Source: Isoetes taiwanensis
Taxonomy: Eukaryota; Streptophyta; Lycopodiopsida; Isoetales; Isoetaceae
Direction: 5' to 3'
DNA: 64,000 nucleotides
Assembly (NCBI GenBank): GCA_021234155.1
Contig: JAJEKV010000032.1
Span: 13,406,283-13,470,282 of the forward strand
A program made the translations under genes and the position numbers. This document shows, one piece after another, positions 12,196-24,079 of this stretch. Below the pieces are notes generated by a model. That model did no database searches. It was not told where the DNA came from and worked only from the letters and a program-made list of their open reading frames with translations. The number at the start of each line of letters is the position of its first letter. The stretch's first letter is position 1.

Positions 12196-12855
12196 GTGGA
12201 GTCGTGGCGGGCCGGCGGCTGTTTTGCGATGGCTGTTTGGCGATGGCGTGTAACATGGCGGCTGTTTGGCGATGGCGATGGCTGTTTGGTTAATCTGGCA
12301 GCGGTTGAGGGCACAGAGGCAGAAGCAGTCATGCAAAATCCGACAGGGCACAAACATCTTCGGCCAAAAGCATCTTCGACAGGGCAGAAACATCTTCTAC
12401 AGACCAAAAGCATCTTCGGTGTGTGTCTGTTTGTTCACAAACATTCTCATCTTCGTTTTTGCAGAGGTTTAGGTTCAATCCGATGCTCTTGGAGGCATGC
12501 TCAAGAGGTTATGTCTTATGGTTTTCTGGAACTGCCTTTTGGGCAGGGGGTTCAAATCCCCATGCTTTCTCTTCATGTTTTTAGAGTAGTGAAACTGACG
12601 CCCCTGTTCATGCAGTCGTCTGTACTCTGTATGCAGCAGACTCAGCTTCCCCTTCTTCTATTTCTGTTTCAGGTTGTTCTGTGGTTTGTGAACAGAATGC
12701 AGTTCGGCCATGCATCCAGGAGGCCCTATTGTAAATTTCTTTGCAAGTGTGAGACTTGCACAGAATATTGCTTTCACTGTCTCTTTGGAAAACAGGTGTA
12801 TTTCTTTGTTACTGCTGTGTATGTACGCATTTCACTTCGAAGGAATACTTTGTGA
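12196..12855 (+). other. Long open frame of doubtful coding value
   Basis: A 219-codon frame starts inside a GGCGATGGC-rich patch, so its first 35 residues come from low-complexity repeats (W, R, G rich). Two tandem units follow (12341-12416). The C-terminal half is rich in L, F and V without a clear domain or signal. Other frames across the patch are also open, which is expected of GC-rich repeats. I treat it as probably non-coding. Confidence 0.2.
12205..12416. repeat. GGCGATGGC-rich patch and 36/40-bp tandem pair
   Basis: From about 12205 to 12300, variants of GCGGCTGTTT and GGCGATGGC recur. At 12341-12376 and 12377-12416, two tandem units begin CGACAGGGCA and end AAAAGCATCTT. Confidence 0.75.
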
Positions 12856-13117
12856 TCCACCTTAGGATGACGTGGAAATGGGGTTTTGACCCCATCTTGA
12901 CTTGGGATGGACGATTGTGGTTGTTGGGTAAGGCATATCCTTGGGAATATGCCTTGGTTGAATGGCTAGGATAGAGCGATTATAGGATAGAGACGCCTCT
13001 TTTATCAATATGACTCAAATGAAAGTGGTTTGCTCAAAAACAGAAAGGGATTAGTTCCAATCTTAGTATGTAAGACATCTATTTTTTTGACACCATTTCC
13101 TGTTTTATTCGTAATAA

Positions 13118-13213
13118 TCACATGTGGGATATCAACCGTGTTTGTCAGGAATGCATATCAAAACAGAAACTTGAGGAGGAAAGGAAATTGTTGGAGGAAC
13201 GGAAAACTGAGGT
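13118..13213 (+). pseudogene. Coiled-coil exon copy (plus orientation)
   Basis: The frame reads WDINRVCQECISKQKLEEE, then a KLLEERKTE stretch ending at a GTATGC donor. It is the same exon as the minus-strand copies at 14440-14665 and 16400-16610, so the local copies are inverted relative to each other. The parent protein is not recognised beyond being a coiled coil. Confidence 0.6.
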
Positions 13214-13534
13214 ATGCCCACAAGCTTGTTCAAAAAGTTCAGCAAACCCGTTTTTCCAATTATTCATGTCATTTAATTTATGCATTAAAACAAGATAATC
13301 TTAAGTTATACAAAGAGATGCCTCTTTCTATTCTATTCTATTCTTTATAATCTCAAGATAATCTTTCAGACATAAGGGTCGCCTTCTTAGGAGTCCAGGC
13401 ATTTCCCTCCAAAAAGAACATCAATTGTGTCTTTTCGCCAAAACTCAACAAGAAAAGACACTTTGGAACATGGTTTCTATCTACTCTCAAGCCCTATGCC
13501 TAACATGTATGTTTAAGATGGTCTACCTTTGGCC

Positions 13535-13640
13535 GTTTTCTTCTGCTATATGTCTTTCCCTGTTCGTGGTCTTTCCCAATTTCTTCCATTTTCCTTTCAA
13601 TTTTCTTAGCCTCGAGCAATGTTTGCTGCAACAAAATAAG
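13535..13640 (-). pseudogene. Second coiled-coil exon type, copy 1
   Basis: The minus frame reads LQQTLLEAKKIERKMEEIG and continues in a lysine/glutamate-rich coiled coil. Related copies occur at 13838-13950 (plus strand, with in-frame stops) and 15665-15785 (minus). Together they point to an exon with a motif like KMEEIEKDHE followed by LEAEHERHKAEI. Confidence 0.55.
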
Positions 13641-13837
13641 ATGTCATACATAAGTAAAGGAGTGGACATAAAACAAAATGTCACATATAACTCTTTGCAT
13701 GCCACTCTGATCATGTAAATCTATTTCATGCTTTTCATTGACTTCAGCCTCGAATAGAAATCGTTAGACCCTTATCTTCCTCATGAGAGTCCCGAAGTTC
13801 TCTAACCTGTAGCAAGAATAAACTTCAACCTTGCTTG

Positions 13838-13950
13838 AGGCTGAGTAAAATGAAAGGAAATGGAGAATTGAGAAAGACCATGAACTACACTTATAGACGC
13901 TGGAGGCGGAACATGAAAGGCATAAAGCAGAGATATGATTCTTTTTACCA
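13838..13950 (+). pseudogene. Second coiled-coil exon type, inverted copy with stops
   Basis: The frame starting CTTGAGGCTGAG gives LEAE, stop, NERKWRIEKDHELHL, stop, TLEAEHERHKAEI. The stops show decay. It faces the minus-strand copies at 13535-13640 and 15665-15785. Confidence 0.5.
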
Positions 13951-14228
13951 GATTTGCATGCACCTGTTGAAGACTTTGCAGATTATGTGCAAACAGCGAG
14001 CTTTGTTTTTGACAACTGTTCTTCATGGTGTCGCCTTTTAGATAATACCTCACATTCTGTCTGAAATTCCTTAGAAATTCCTTCTTTTGTCTGTATTTCT
14101 TGTTTTCGTCTGATATCGTTCATTTCCTACATAAATATTCAGGATAGAGGACATGAATGTGATGGGTTTCTAGACATGGTTATCCTACATGGGCAGCTCT
14201 AGAAATCTTTATATTTTACCTGATTGTT

Positions 14229-14345
14229 TCATTGCGAAATCTCTTTCAAATGCCTTGTAAGTTCTACTTGCTTTTCTTCGAGCTGATACTCTGACTGGTT
14301 TTTGATCTCTAACACTATTTTTTCAGCGGCAACCACTGCGCTTGT
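14229..14345 (-). pseudogene. Coiled-coil exon with EEKQVELTRHLKEI
   Basis: Downstream (minus sense) of the 14440-14665 exon, this frame reads LEIKNQSEYQLEEKQVEL and ends RHLKEISQ. Heptad-like spacing suggests a continuing coiled coil of the same unknown gene. Similar DNA recurs near 16250. Confidence 0.45.
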
Positions 14346-14439
14346 ATCTGGAATGACATGGTTAAATGGCGTAAACAATTGGAAAAAGGGGTTTTCTGAA
14401 CGTTTTTCAAAGTTTCTGATGGAAACCAATGCACAAGCT

Positions 14440-14665
14440 TACGGGCATAGCTCAGTTTTCTGGTCCTCCAGCAGTTTCATTTCTTCCTCAAGTTGCTGTT
14501 TTGATATGCAAAACTCGTGGCATTCTTGACAAATACGGTTGACATCCCACTGTTGTGATATAATCTGTTGTTCCAATAAAGCAATGCTTCGTAGCATTGC
14601 TTGCTCCTTTCTTTCTTGTTCATTAATCTTCTCTTGCAATGCAGTTTCAACAATCTGGCTTGCAC
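14440..14665 (-). pseudogene. Coiled-coil exon, best-preserved copy
   Basis: The minus frame reads QEKINEQERKEQAMLRS, then IALLEQQIISQQWDVNRICQ and KQQLEEEMKLLEDQKTE. It is charged, heptad-like and free of stops. Copies occur at 13118-13213 (plus), 16400-16610 (minus) and 28540-28700 (minus), and its 3' flank recurs at 20820-20945. I cannot name the parent gene. Repeated capture by a mobile element would explain the spread. Confidence 0.6.
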
Positions 14666-15664
14666 CTCACATTTCTGAAACGACCTCAATTTAATCATCC
14701 TGCAAAATGAATGAATATGTTTACTTAAGTCATAGCTCTTATCATAAATAACCCAGAAGTGTAAATCATTCACATGGAATAAGAATGACTCTGCCTTTTC
14801 TTCAAAAACTTTGTAACGAAATCATTTGCTCTCAGTTCTATATGTTTTTGAAGCTCATCTATTTAGCGTTCTGGAATCTGCAAACGGTATACTAAGTTTT
14901 ACCTCAACAACACAGCAACCCCCAAAAAAAAAAAGTAAAAGCTCCTAGTAGAAGGGTTAGACCTTGAAGATGTTGCCGCAAGCTTTTCAATAAGAGAAGA
15001 TACTCTAGAACATGGTTTCTATCTAGTCTCAAGCTCTATGACTAATACGTATTTTTTGAGATGGTTTATCTCTCGCCGTTTCTTCTTTCATCGTCCAATT
15101 TGGAGTTCTCCTAGAAAAAATAGACAGAATATCCAGATTAGATTGACTAACATATCATGTTGATTCTTGTCCATCCTCTCCATTTCCTCTTTCTTTTTGT
15201 AGCCTTAAGCTGTCGTTGTGTAACTTGCTAACTGACCTGTACACCCAAAGATTATAGATGTAAATACCTATAACAAATCACCAGAAACAATATGCCTAAG
15301 CTTTTCTGCAATCAGGATACCAGTCTTATTCTCAACACCATTCTCACTTATTTTCTATACTCTGTTAGATACATATCAAACAATCTTTGTCCTGACAATC
15401 TGGATGCATCAAAACCAATCCCAAGGCGCAGAAATGAGTAACTATATCTGCTCGAAGGTAATAGAAAGTCATGCAAATATTTGGCAGCCCTTAACGTTTT
15501 CCCTATGGCATTAGTAATAGATGCCTATTTCTTTTGTGAACTGCACAGTAAAAAGTTCTCATGTTATTCAAACTGACTATGTGTTAATTTATTGCCATTT
15601 CCTATAGGTAAGGTTGCAAGAAGACCAGACAGAGAAGGTCTTTCATTGTCGGGAAGTAGAAGCA

Positions 15665-15785
15665 TATCTCTGCTATATGTCTTTCATGTCTGGCCTCCAG
15701 CTTTTGTACGTGTAGTCATGGTATCTCTCAATTTCTTCCATTTTCCTTTTAATTTTCTTAACCTTTACCAATCTCTGCTGCAACA
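15665..15785 (-). pseudogene. Second coiled-coil exon type, copy 3
   Basis: The minus frame reads QQRLVKVKKIKRKMEEIE and then shifts frame into LEARHERHIAEIC. It matches the exon at 13535-13640 over its whole length. Confidence 0.5.
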
Positions 15786-15969
15786 AAATAAGATGTGATA
15801 CATAAGTGAGAGCGGACATAAGACAAAATGTTACTCTCTGACTTGGTTGAAGATAAAGTCACTCTCGAACTTAGAAATCGTTTGCCCCTTGTCTTGCTCA
15901 TGAGAGTCCCGAACTTTTGCTTACCTTGAAATATGTTTCAGATTCCCTTTCTTACATTTTTCTTTTCAC

Positions 15970-16050
15970 AAGATATGCATGCTCCTGTTGAAGACTTTGC
16001 AGATTTCGTGGAAACAGCGAGCTTTGTTTTGGCAACTGTTCTTCATAGTG
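15970..16050 (-). pseudogene. Third exon-like copy (EEQLPKQSSLFPRNLQ)
   Basis: The minus frame reads RRHYEEQLPKQSSLFPRNLQ, then SLQQEHAYL. A frameshifted relative lies at about 13962-14045. It probably belongs to the same coiled-coil gene as its neighbours. Confidence 0.45.
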
Positions 16051-16399
16051 TCGCCTGCAGATGATAACTCAGATTTCACCTGGCATCTAAGATGGTAAGC
16101 ATGAAGATGTAATAATTTATTAATCAGTATGATAATTCACCAAGGCACCTTCTGCAGCTCCTTAGAAATTGTTTCCAGATATGGTTATCCTACGTGGGCA
16201 GGGCTATAAATCTACATATTTTACCTGATTTTTCTATTGCAAAATCTGTTTAAAAGTCTTGTAAGTCTTGTTTGCTTTTGTTCGAGCTGAATAACTGGCC
16301 TTGGCCTAAATAAGTGGAAAAATGGATGTTGCTCAACTTTTTTTTCAAAGCTTCAGATGGAAACCAATGCACAAGCTTGTGAACATACCTCAGTTTTTC

Positions 16400-16610
16400 T
16401 ATGCCGCCTGCAGTTCCTTCTCTCTTCAAGTTTCTGTTTTGATATGCAAAGCTCATGGCATTCCTGACAAGTACGGTTGACATCCGACCGTTGTGATATA
16501 ATCTGTTGTTCAAATAAAGCAATGCTTGCAACATTATTTGCTCCTTTCTTTCTTGTTCATTAATCTTCTCTTCCAATGCAATTTCAACAATTTGGCTTTC
16601 ATTTCTGAAA
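16400..16610 (-). pseudogene. Coiled-coil exon, degenerate copy
   Basis: It opens with EEKINEQERKEQIMLQALLY and is frameshifted afterwards relative to 14440-14665. The flanking 16250-16400 sequence recurs at 20805-20945, so the repeat unit is longer than the exon. Confidence 0.55.
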
Positions 16611-16937
16611 CATGAACCTCAATTAGACCATCTTGCAAAGTATACCGTCCGACAGATGCATTGTCCATTGAGTCCCTTAAGGTCCTTCGGCTCTCTGTAC
16701 ACGCTTCTTTCTTTAAAAATGAAATGTCAGATGCTTGACTAGCTATTTCCGGTCATTTGATCGTTACTTCCATTATCACGTGATAATTCAAACTTTCTGA
16801 GTCCTCATTTTGCTGCATTGCTGCATTGTTCTGCGGCGTTGTGCGACACAAGACATATGCTCATATCGTAAAGAGTGTTGCCAAATTGCATAGGTTAGAG
16901 TTTACTTACCACCATCTGCACCATAGGTTAGAGTCAA

Positions 16938-17007
16938 ATGGCAAATGCTGAATAAATATCACCTGCTGTGAACTCTCTGCAGCTGATCTCTATTCAGCAT
17001 TTGCCAT
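16938..17007. repeat. 17-bp perfect inverted repeat
   Basis: ATGGCAAATGCTGAATA at 16938-16954 is matched by its reverse complement at 16991-17007, with a 36-bp spacer. It can form a stem-loop. No function is evident. Confidence 0.85.
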
Positions 17008-17109
17008 TTCGGATATGGTTTTATGGAGAAAGTTGCCTCTATTTTCGGCTGATCTGAAGATTTGGTCCCTATTTGGCCATAGCTCCTGCGGAGTTGAGCT
17101 GGAGAAAGG

Positions 17110-17515
17110 TTTTGCACGTCCGAACGGAATATTGAAGAGAAAATGATCAACGGAATATTGAAGAGAATATTCTATAGGGCAAATGAATTTAGATGTGTCC
17201 AGCCTTCAATTAAAAAAGAAATTTAGGCCCAGATTCTACTAACCGGAAGTTTTTACGTGGACGAATTGCAGAAGTCCACAATAGCATTGTTTATGAGTTT
17301 TGAGATTCCATTACAGCCCGGCAGTTCCTGATGTGGCGGCAATTATCACAGATTTTACTTTCGGGCAAGATCCCTTGGGACTTTGATGGTACTTTGATAA
17401 AAACCTGTCATCTCGATGTAGTTGTGTATTGTTAAAGAATTGAGGGAATAGGAGTGGAATAGTGGCGTTGGAATTTAGGGTGGAAGATCTCGACTCGAAT
17501 GCTAATATTTAGCAT
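17110..17515. mobile_element. Tourist-like MITE family, right-truncated copy
   Basis: It shares the left end (TTAGGCCCAGATTCTACT) and most of the body with the complete copy at 19571-19923, but diverges before the right terminus. Upstream flank (GGAATATTGAAGAGAATATT) is also shared. Confidence 0.75.
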
Positions 17516-17911
17516 AATAACAAAGGGTTTTTTTTTTGTTTTTTTATGCGCTTTTCAATATGGTTTCACTATGATTTGGTTGACGTATTCGTTTGACTGT
17601 ACTAAATAGTATTTCTAGAGTGCATCCTTTTTTGGCCGTTGATTCTAAAAAGAAAGAGAGATCATGTGATTCCCCCTTTTTTGTTTTAAATAAAGGGCTT
17701 TTTTTTTTCAATTTCTTACATTTCTATGAGCATGCAAGGCACTTCATTTTAGGGTTTCGAGGCCCTTTCTTAGGGTTTCGAGGCCCACAGTTCTGGCTTT
17801 CGTCTGTGAGCACAGAGATAGTTCTGAATTCATATAGTTTGATTTGGGTGTTGGGGATGCAGCGTCTACATCAGAGTGAGTGTGGTATGGCACGGAGAGA
17901 TCCAGCAGACG

Positions 17912-18575
17912 GCTAGTTATCTATCAGGTATGTCGGACCTGCCTAAAGCTCCAATTCTATGCCATTTTTGTAGTATAAGTACGATATGCTTTGATCTTGT
18001 TTCAATGGTTTCTTCATCAATTTAAAAGTAATGAAGATGGTATGCTTTCACAGAACTGTCTTACATTTCGATTTGTTAAGTATATTATTATTCTGGCTGA
18101 AGGATATGGCAGCAGCCATTGAAAATGTCTGAACTGCCCTATCTAAGCATAATGAGAGAAATCCATGGCATAAACCACTTTTGCCTTATTACTTTCATGG
18201 TGGATCTTTTAGGGCGTGCAAGTACACTTCAAAGAAGCAAGGGCGGCTAGTTATCCATCGTATGCTTGGGACTGTCTAAAGCTTCCTTTCTGTGCCATTT
18301 TGTATAAGTAAGATATGCTCGACCGGTTTCAATGGTTCCTTTATCAGTTTAAAAAAAATGAAGATGGTATGCTTTCACAGAACTCCCTTATTTTGCAGTT
18401 TGTTAAGTACATTATTATTCTGGCTGAAGGATGGCAACAGCCATTCAAAATGATTGAACTGCCCTATTTAAGCATAATGAACGAAATCCATGGCATAAAC
18501 CACTTTTGCCTTATTACTTGCATGGTGGATCTTCTGCGGCAGGCAGTACGCTTCAAAGATGAAAGACATAAGCTG
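17912..18575. repeat. Tandem duplication, period about 333 bp
   Basis: Two direct units start GGCTAGTTATC at about 17912 and 18245 and run through the motif ATCCATGGCATAAACCAC. They differ by scattered substitutions and small indels. Confidence 0.85.
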
Positions 18576-18863
18576 AAAAAAAAGCATTACAGGGTATTCT
18601 TAATATGCCAAATACAGTTTGACCCTCAATGCAACAACACAAGGCATGCTTCAACCAATTCATTTCTTATAGCTTATATTCAATTTCTCTATTTTCCATT
18701 TGTATTGTGTGCTATTATCTTGTATCCTTATCTGGCAGATGAGCATGAAGTTTTTGAGATGCTAATTTGTTTGTTTGCATATTGGTATATTTTCTTGCCT
18801 CTAATTGCGTGTATCTTTTGGCATTGCAGACCTTCTACATTGCCTACGAACATTAATATCTAG
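18315..18863 (+). other. 182-codon open frame, uncharacterised
   Basis: The frame begins in the second unit of the tandem duplication (whose first unit is interrupted in this frame) and extends into unique DNA. The C-terminal third has two hydrophobic stretches that could be membrane segments. I recognise no family. The homologous first unit is not open, which argues against selection on the protein. Confidence 0.2.
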
Positions 18864-19440
18864 CATAACATATTGGCCTTTTATATTGCCTACGTACATG
18901 GAATTTGCTTAGGACCTATCAAGTAGAGATTGGAAATAATCAAAGATGAATTGTATATCTTGGTTGCTTGACGCACGGGAAATTGGCATCCACAACATAA
19001 GAACTATGTTGTATTTGGAATGGCATGTTGTATTTGGATAGAATAGGTTGTGGTGTTCGTATGAATGGGGGTATTTTTACAATTTGATTTATATTTGAAG
19101 CTATAGAAGTGTGATTATTACTATTATGGCTTTAGCCCAGATGGATTTTCAAATACGTCTTCCAAGAGATTTTAACATTCTCACAACTCCAATGACAAGG
19201 ATGATGCTCTGTCTTGCTCTAGCTCTACCTTCACAGTTGGATCCATGTTCGATGAATATGGCACCACCATTATTATGAGCAGCATGCTTATTAGCGGTCC
19301 CACTATTGCATTAATGAACATTATCACATCTTACATCGCTACAATGTTGAAGCCCTTAAACTTTATATCACGGTTTCTATTTCTTTTTGCTATTTTAAAT
19401 TTCTAAATAAATTTCTTTAAATTTTTTTAAATTTCTTTTT
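18864..19440. other. No gene seen
   Basis: AT-rich anonymous sequence with no convincing open frame, RNA gene or repeat beyond low-complexity T/A runs at the right edge. Confidence 0.5.
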
Positions 19441-19570
19441 GCTATTTGCTATTTGCACGTCCATTGAAGAGAAAATGATCAATGGAATATTGAAGAGAAT
19501 ATTCTATAGGGCAAATGCCAAGCCGTCCATGGAAATTTAGATGTGTCGAGCCTTCAATTAAAAAAGAAAT

Positions 19571-19923
19571 TTAGGCCCAGATTCTACTAGCCGGAAGTTA
19601 AAAAAGAAATTTAGGCCCAGATTCTACTAGCCGGAAGTTCTTACCTTGACGAATTGCAGAAGTCCACAATAGCATTGTTTATGAGTTTTGAGATTCCATT
19701 ACAGCCCGGCAGTTCCTGATGTGGCGGCAATTATTACAGATTTTACTTTCGGGCAAGATCCCTTGGGACTTAGATAGTACTTTGATAAAAACCTGTCATC
19801 TCGATGTAGTTGTGTATTGCTGAAGAATTGACGGAATAGGAGTGGAATAGTGATGTTGGAATTTAGGGTGGAAGATCTCGACTCAAATGCTAATAAACGG
19901 CATTCAGTAGAATCGGGGCCTTA
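19571..19923. mobile_element. Tourist-like (PIF/Harbinger) MITE, complete copy
   Basis: The left end GGCCCAGATTCTACT is matched in inverted form at the right end (rc: GGCCCCGATTCTACT), flanked by TTA on both sides (19611-19613 and 19921-19923). TTA duplication with G-rich termini is typical of Tourist MITEs. The left terminus is tandemly duplicated (a 40-bp unit starting at 19571 and again at 19611). The body recurs at 17110, 28870 and 38470. Confidence 0.75.
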
Positions 19924-21144
19924 AATGTGTCCAATCCTATATTCCACGAGTCAATGTACAAAAGACGCCTCCTGCTCCACCACCTCGTATTGACAAGGAT
20001 TTTGAGACGTGCCCAAGATTTATAGCACCTTGAGTAGGCAAAGTGAGAAATAGAAATCAAGAAATTTTATTGGCTGATGGCTTTTCCAAAACTTGGTTAG
20101 GCCCAGGTGTGATTTCACCCTAAGAACCTGTTGTGCTTACAAGAGCTCGAAGATTGGAACCCCTTGCCAAACGGCAGCACCATAGAGGCTAATCTACAAA
20201 GCAAAGCAGCAGAGAGATTCTATTATGTTCTAAAACTAACACCTTCAGAGTCACATAACAAGAGGCCCTAGATCTTCGCATAAATAGAGCTTTGGAGCTG
20301 CACGGTACCTTAAAGCACTGGTTTTGCTAGTTGCACACACAAGGGGAGTTCACACTTCATTGGTGTACGAACCAACTGAGTGAAGGTAAGGAGGTTTTTA
20401 AAGGGGTATCTGCGTGCTATACCAGAAATATATTATTTGCGATAGCATTGTATAAAAACGTGAGGGGTAAGTTGGCGGGAACGTTAACATTGTAAGCGTT
20501 ACGAGGTATTGCAAATAACAACTTCCTTACTGATACGTGAATAAGTCAAGCTCAGGTAAATTTAATGATACATATATAGGATTTTATAGATAGTGTCTTA
20601 CTTCATTTTGTGCAATTTTGTTTATGTTTCATAATTTTTCACATCTTCAATCCGATTTAATATGCGAGGGGTATAATATGCAATCACTACATATATAATG
20701 CAACAATTTAAGGCTCTCTAGTTAACACGTGGTCTACCTCCATTTTTTGATAAATTTAAAGTAATCACGCCAAAAATACACAATAACTAGCCTTACTTAA
20801 GTGGTCTAAATAAGTGGAAAAATGGATGTTGCTCAACTTTTTTTCAAAGCTTCAGATGGAAATCAATGCACAACCTTGTGAACATGCCTCGGTTTTCTAT
20901 TCCTCCTGCAGTTCCTTCTCTCTTCAAGTTTCTGTTTTGATATGCATCGTGTGTGTTTAGAACTAGAGATGATAGAGCTTCGGCAGTCCCTGTCTATCTA
21001 AAGCCACATACACATTTGGAAGTGGTGTTGAGTGGAACTGAAACTGTCGTGATTAGCTCCACTGACATCAAAATTTTGGAAGGCGATACCACACAAGTGG
21101 TTCAATGATCAATTAATCCTCTTCTTCTCAAGGTGATACTTTCA
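19924..21144. other. Mostly anonymous DNA
   Basis: No supported gene. A copy of the 16300-16450 repeat (ending in the coiled-coil exon flank) lies at about 20805-20945. The rest has no recognisable structure. Confidence 0.5.
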
Positions 21145-21152
21145 TCTGATTT

Positions 21153-21703
21153 GTGATCATTAGGATTGTGCCATCATATGTATATGTTTGCAGATACATG
21201 GAATACTACTTGATGCTCCAAGGAATGAGCCATCCCTTTCAAATTTTTGACCCTCTTTTTCACTTGACATTGTCCAAGGACACAAATAGTTACAAAACAA
21301 TAAGGAAACATGTGAATCTGGATAAGTGCGATTACATGTTTGTGCTCGCTTGATGGACATCACGGGACCTTTTAAAAGTAAAGTGGCGTGTCTCGCACAG
21401 AGATATAAACCAGGGATATATCACTTTGATAGCATGGGCTTGCATAGACATATTGAAAGGTTAGTGCTTGCTCATTGCATTTTGCTGTTGTCACACAATG
21501 ACAACAAACTTTGAATGCAGGTTCCTGGAATTACTTGGACACAATAATTTCAGCTTTACAACCTCAGATGTTGTGAAAATTTCCAGAACGACTCTCCAAA
21601 CTGATGGTCATTCATGTGGCCCTGCTGTATGTTCGTTTATGCACAAATTTATGAGGGGGTACTTGAAAGGAGTGAATATATTGTTGCCTGATCTAGTCTA
21701 GTG
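21153..21703 (+). pseudogene. Ulp1-type cysteine protease (C48) of a transposon, decayed
   Basis: The first part reads YMEYYLMLQGMSH... with FDPLFHLTL and KHVNLDKCDYMFV. After a break it continues KPGIYHFDSMGLHRHIER, then FLELLGHNNFSF..., TLQTDGHSCGPAVCSFMHKF and a stop at 21703. The aspartate (HFDS), oxyanion glutamine (LQTDG) and nucleophile cysteine (SCGP) of C48 peptidases are present. The catalytic histidine segment (usually before a W) is lost in the break near 21350. A GT-AG intron (about 21461-21530) joins IER to FLE in frame. Such proteases deSUMOylate proteins in the host, and plant transposons often carry them. It faces the transposase at 22.1-25.6 kb. Confidence 0.75.
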
Positions 21704-22111
21704 AGTTAACTCAAATGCAGCAGACAAACCAAACTCTGTTATTGATAAAGTGTGGTTAACTGCAGGTTGTGGACATTTCAAACCAGGATCTAGTTGATGT
21801 TAGAGTGTTCACGCTTGAAATTTTAAGATTAGAAGCAACAAAAGTTGGAACTGAGAGGAACATATGTATTGGGAAGCATGTAGGTGCATGAGTCACCTCG
21901 TACTTTAAAATCACTGTGTATCTTTCTTATGTACATGATTGTTACTGTAACCTCGATTCATTTGAATGAAAATTCATATTCAATTATATGTTCTTTGTCA
22001 CAAACTAAAAGTGTTCAAAAGAATTCAAATCTTCAAAAGAAATAAAGACAAACTCATTTTCATAGCTGAAGCACAAAACTTCAGATGAGTTCTGAAAATT
22101 ACAAAATGGTT

Positions 22112-23975
22112 TTACATTTCATCCTCATCAGAAAGAGCTTCGGGTAAATTCTGTAAAATTTTCTCCTCATCTAAAGGATCCAGCCTATATACAGTCCTGT
22201 TTTGACGTTTAGTTGGTGGCATGTGAAGTTTGATTGCACAGATCTGTGTTGTGAATACTATGCCTAAAGCGTCTTTACTGCAAAGATCATAGCTGACGGC
22301 TGATCTTGCGCCCTTCTTGTAATACATACCTTCTATGACACTATCATCGGCGAGGTACCATGTTCCATTGAGTTGGAAGTCTTTCTCCACTATCCATTTT
22401 GGTTTTGTGCACATCAGAATCCAAAATTCAGAACTCTCATCATTCCCTTTCGGAGCAACGACAACAAACTTATCACCAACTCTAAGTGCCTCTGCTAACA
22501 TCATGGAATTGGAGGAGAACAAGGACCTGCTGGATTTACGGTCCTCAATGTCAGCATGCACATTGGAGGATGGTACAATAACTTGAAGTTTCCAATCATC
22601 AACATAGTGCTTGTTCACACAACTGTCCCACGTGTCATACAAACAATAGCTGCAGAAGCATGAAAGTTCCCTCGTGTGCAACGCAATGGAGATTCAGGAT
22701 TGAATGCATGTACACAATGGATCTGCCTAGTGTCCAAAATCCTTTCTGCACCCCATGCTTTCTTTCTATCTATATCCTCCACCTTGACTTCCCAAAAGAA
22801 TCTTCTTATATTTTTTCTCTTGCTGGTTTCAGATGGTTCATCCACTCGGATGTTCCACAAGTAAACGTCTATTCAGCAACTTCTACCACTTCATGAGCAT
22901 TACCCAATTTTATGCTGCTGTATTTTAATTGCAGTTGTCTTAACCATCTCTTCAACTCAGCAGCCTTGCCATCGTGTTCACCTTTCCCATGGTTAGAACC
23001 AAAAAAATTCCACATCATATAAATATCAGTGTCGTTTGTGTACCTACCTAACCACAAAGTAAAACGGTCTAGAAGCCTTGAATTGAGATGCTGCACCATC
23101 TGAAACACATAATGTCTCTTTGGCACCCTTCCTTTCTGCTCCAGATATTTGTGGTGCTTCATGAAGCAGTGTTGCACGAACAAAGTATCGTGTTCCCTAT
23201 CATCTGATGCATAGTAATGTATTTCCTTGATAATCTCATCTGCCACTGAGTCGTACTGATATGTTATTTGAACCAAAATGGTAATCTGGTTATTCACCCA
23301 GCGCATCTTGTTTCTTGAATGTATAGTTCTCTGCAAAATCCACTACGAAAGATATGCATCTGCTGGGAGATTCTCCAGAAGCTCCTTAAATTGTTTTGCC
23401 TGCCATTGGTACCTGAAATTATGCAGTGGAAAGATTTTTAGACGCTCTTTCAGTTTATCTAGAAGCCCCTTGGGTTCTGTCTCATTGTACTGATGAGTCA
23501 ATCTCCTACCTGAACTCGAGACGTTGTCTTTTTCATAGTCAATGTACTCCCATTTCACTTTCCTGTTACTGCCACTTTCTTCCATGGGACAGGTCTGAAA
23601 CTTCTTGATTCCACACAGCTCACAATCTCCAAGGATGCATGCCTTCTTGTGAAACTCATGTAATTCACTCTTTGGACACAATATAGATCTCCACAGGCTT
23701 TCTGTACTTGCAATTTTATGCTGGTGTGCCCTGCATTGACCAAGTTCATGTGATCTACATACATCGCAGGTGCAAATGGAATTCTTCGGATGTTTGGTTC
23801 TCATCCCATTGAGTCCATCCACTAGCATTTGCATCCTCACATGCTGAATGCAACAGCAACTATTGAAGTCCTTCAATTTCACAACAAACCAGGGTTTTAG
23901 CTTTTCAAAAGCTCGAAGACGAATCTTAATTTGTGGATGTTGGTCCTTGAACCTCTTGAACAATAGCATCTCCAT
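22112..23975 (-). pseudogene. Unassigned transposase-like protein, C-terminal part, frameshifted
   Basis: Consecutive minus-strand frames form one protein. 23975-23343 contains RLRAFEKLKPWFV, paired cysteines (CTCDVC, CELCGIKKF) and YQWQAKQFKELLENLPA. 23336-22869 has NQITILVQITYQ, ASDDREHDTLFVQHCF and MWNFFGSNHGKGEHDG. 22860-22615 and 22681-22112 finish with RVGDKFVVVAPKG... and an acidic tail. From memory, the motif order resembles large transposon proteins common in non-seed plants and animals whose superfamily I cannot name. Frameshifts near 23340, 22865 and 22650 mark it as dead. The N-terminal part is at 25606-25255, across a low-complexity insert. Confidence 0.65.
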
Positions 23976-24079
23976 GAAATGAACACTAAACTGTTAGGAT
24001 GTGTATACCACATCAAACCATGCACCATACCATGCCCCACACTCATCATATTCACCAGAACGAGCACCTTAGTGCTGTG

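Noticed and set aside
12540-12575. GGGGGTTCAAATCCCC as a tRNA T arm
   Set aside because: No A box, acceptor stem or anticodon arm at the right distance upstream.
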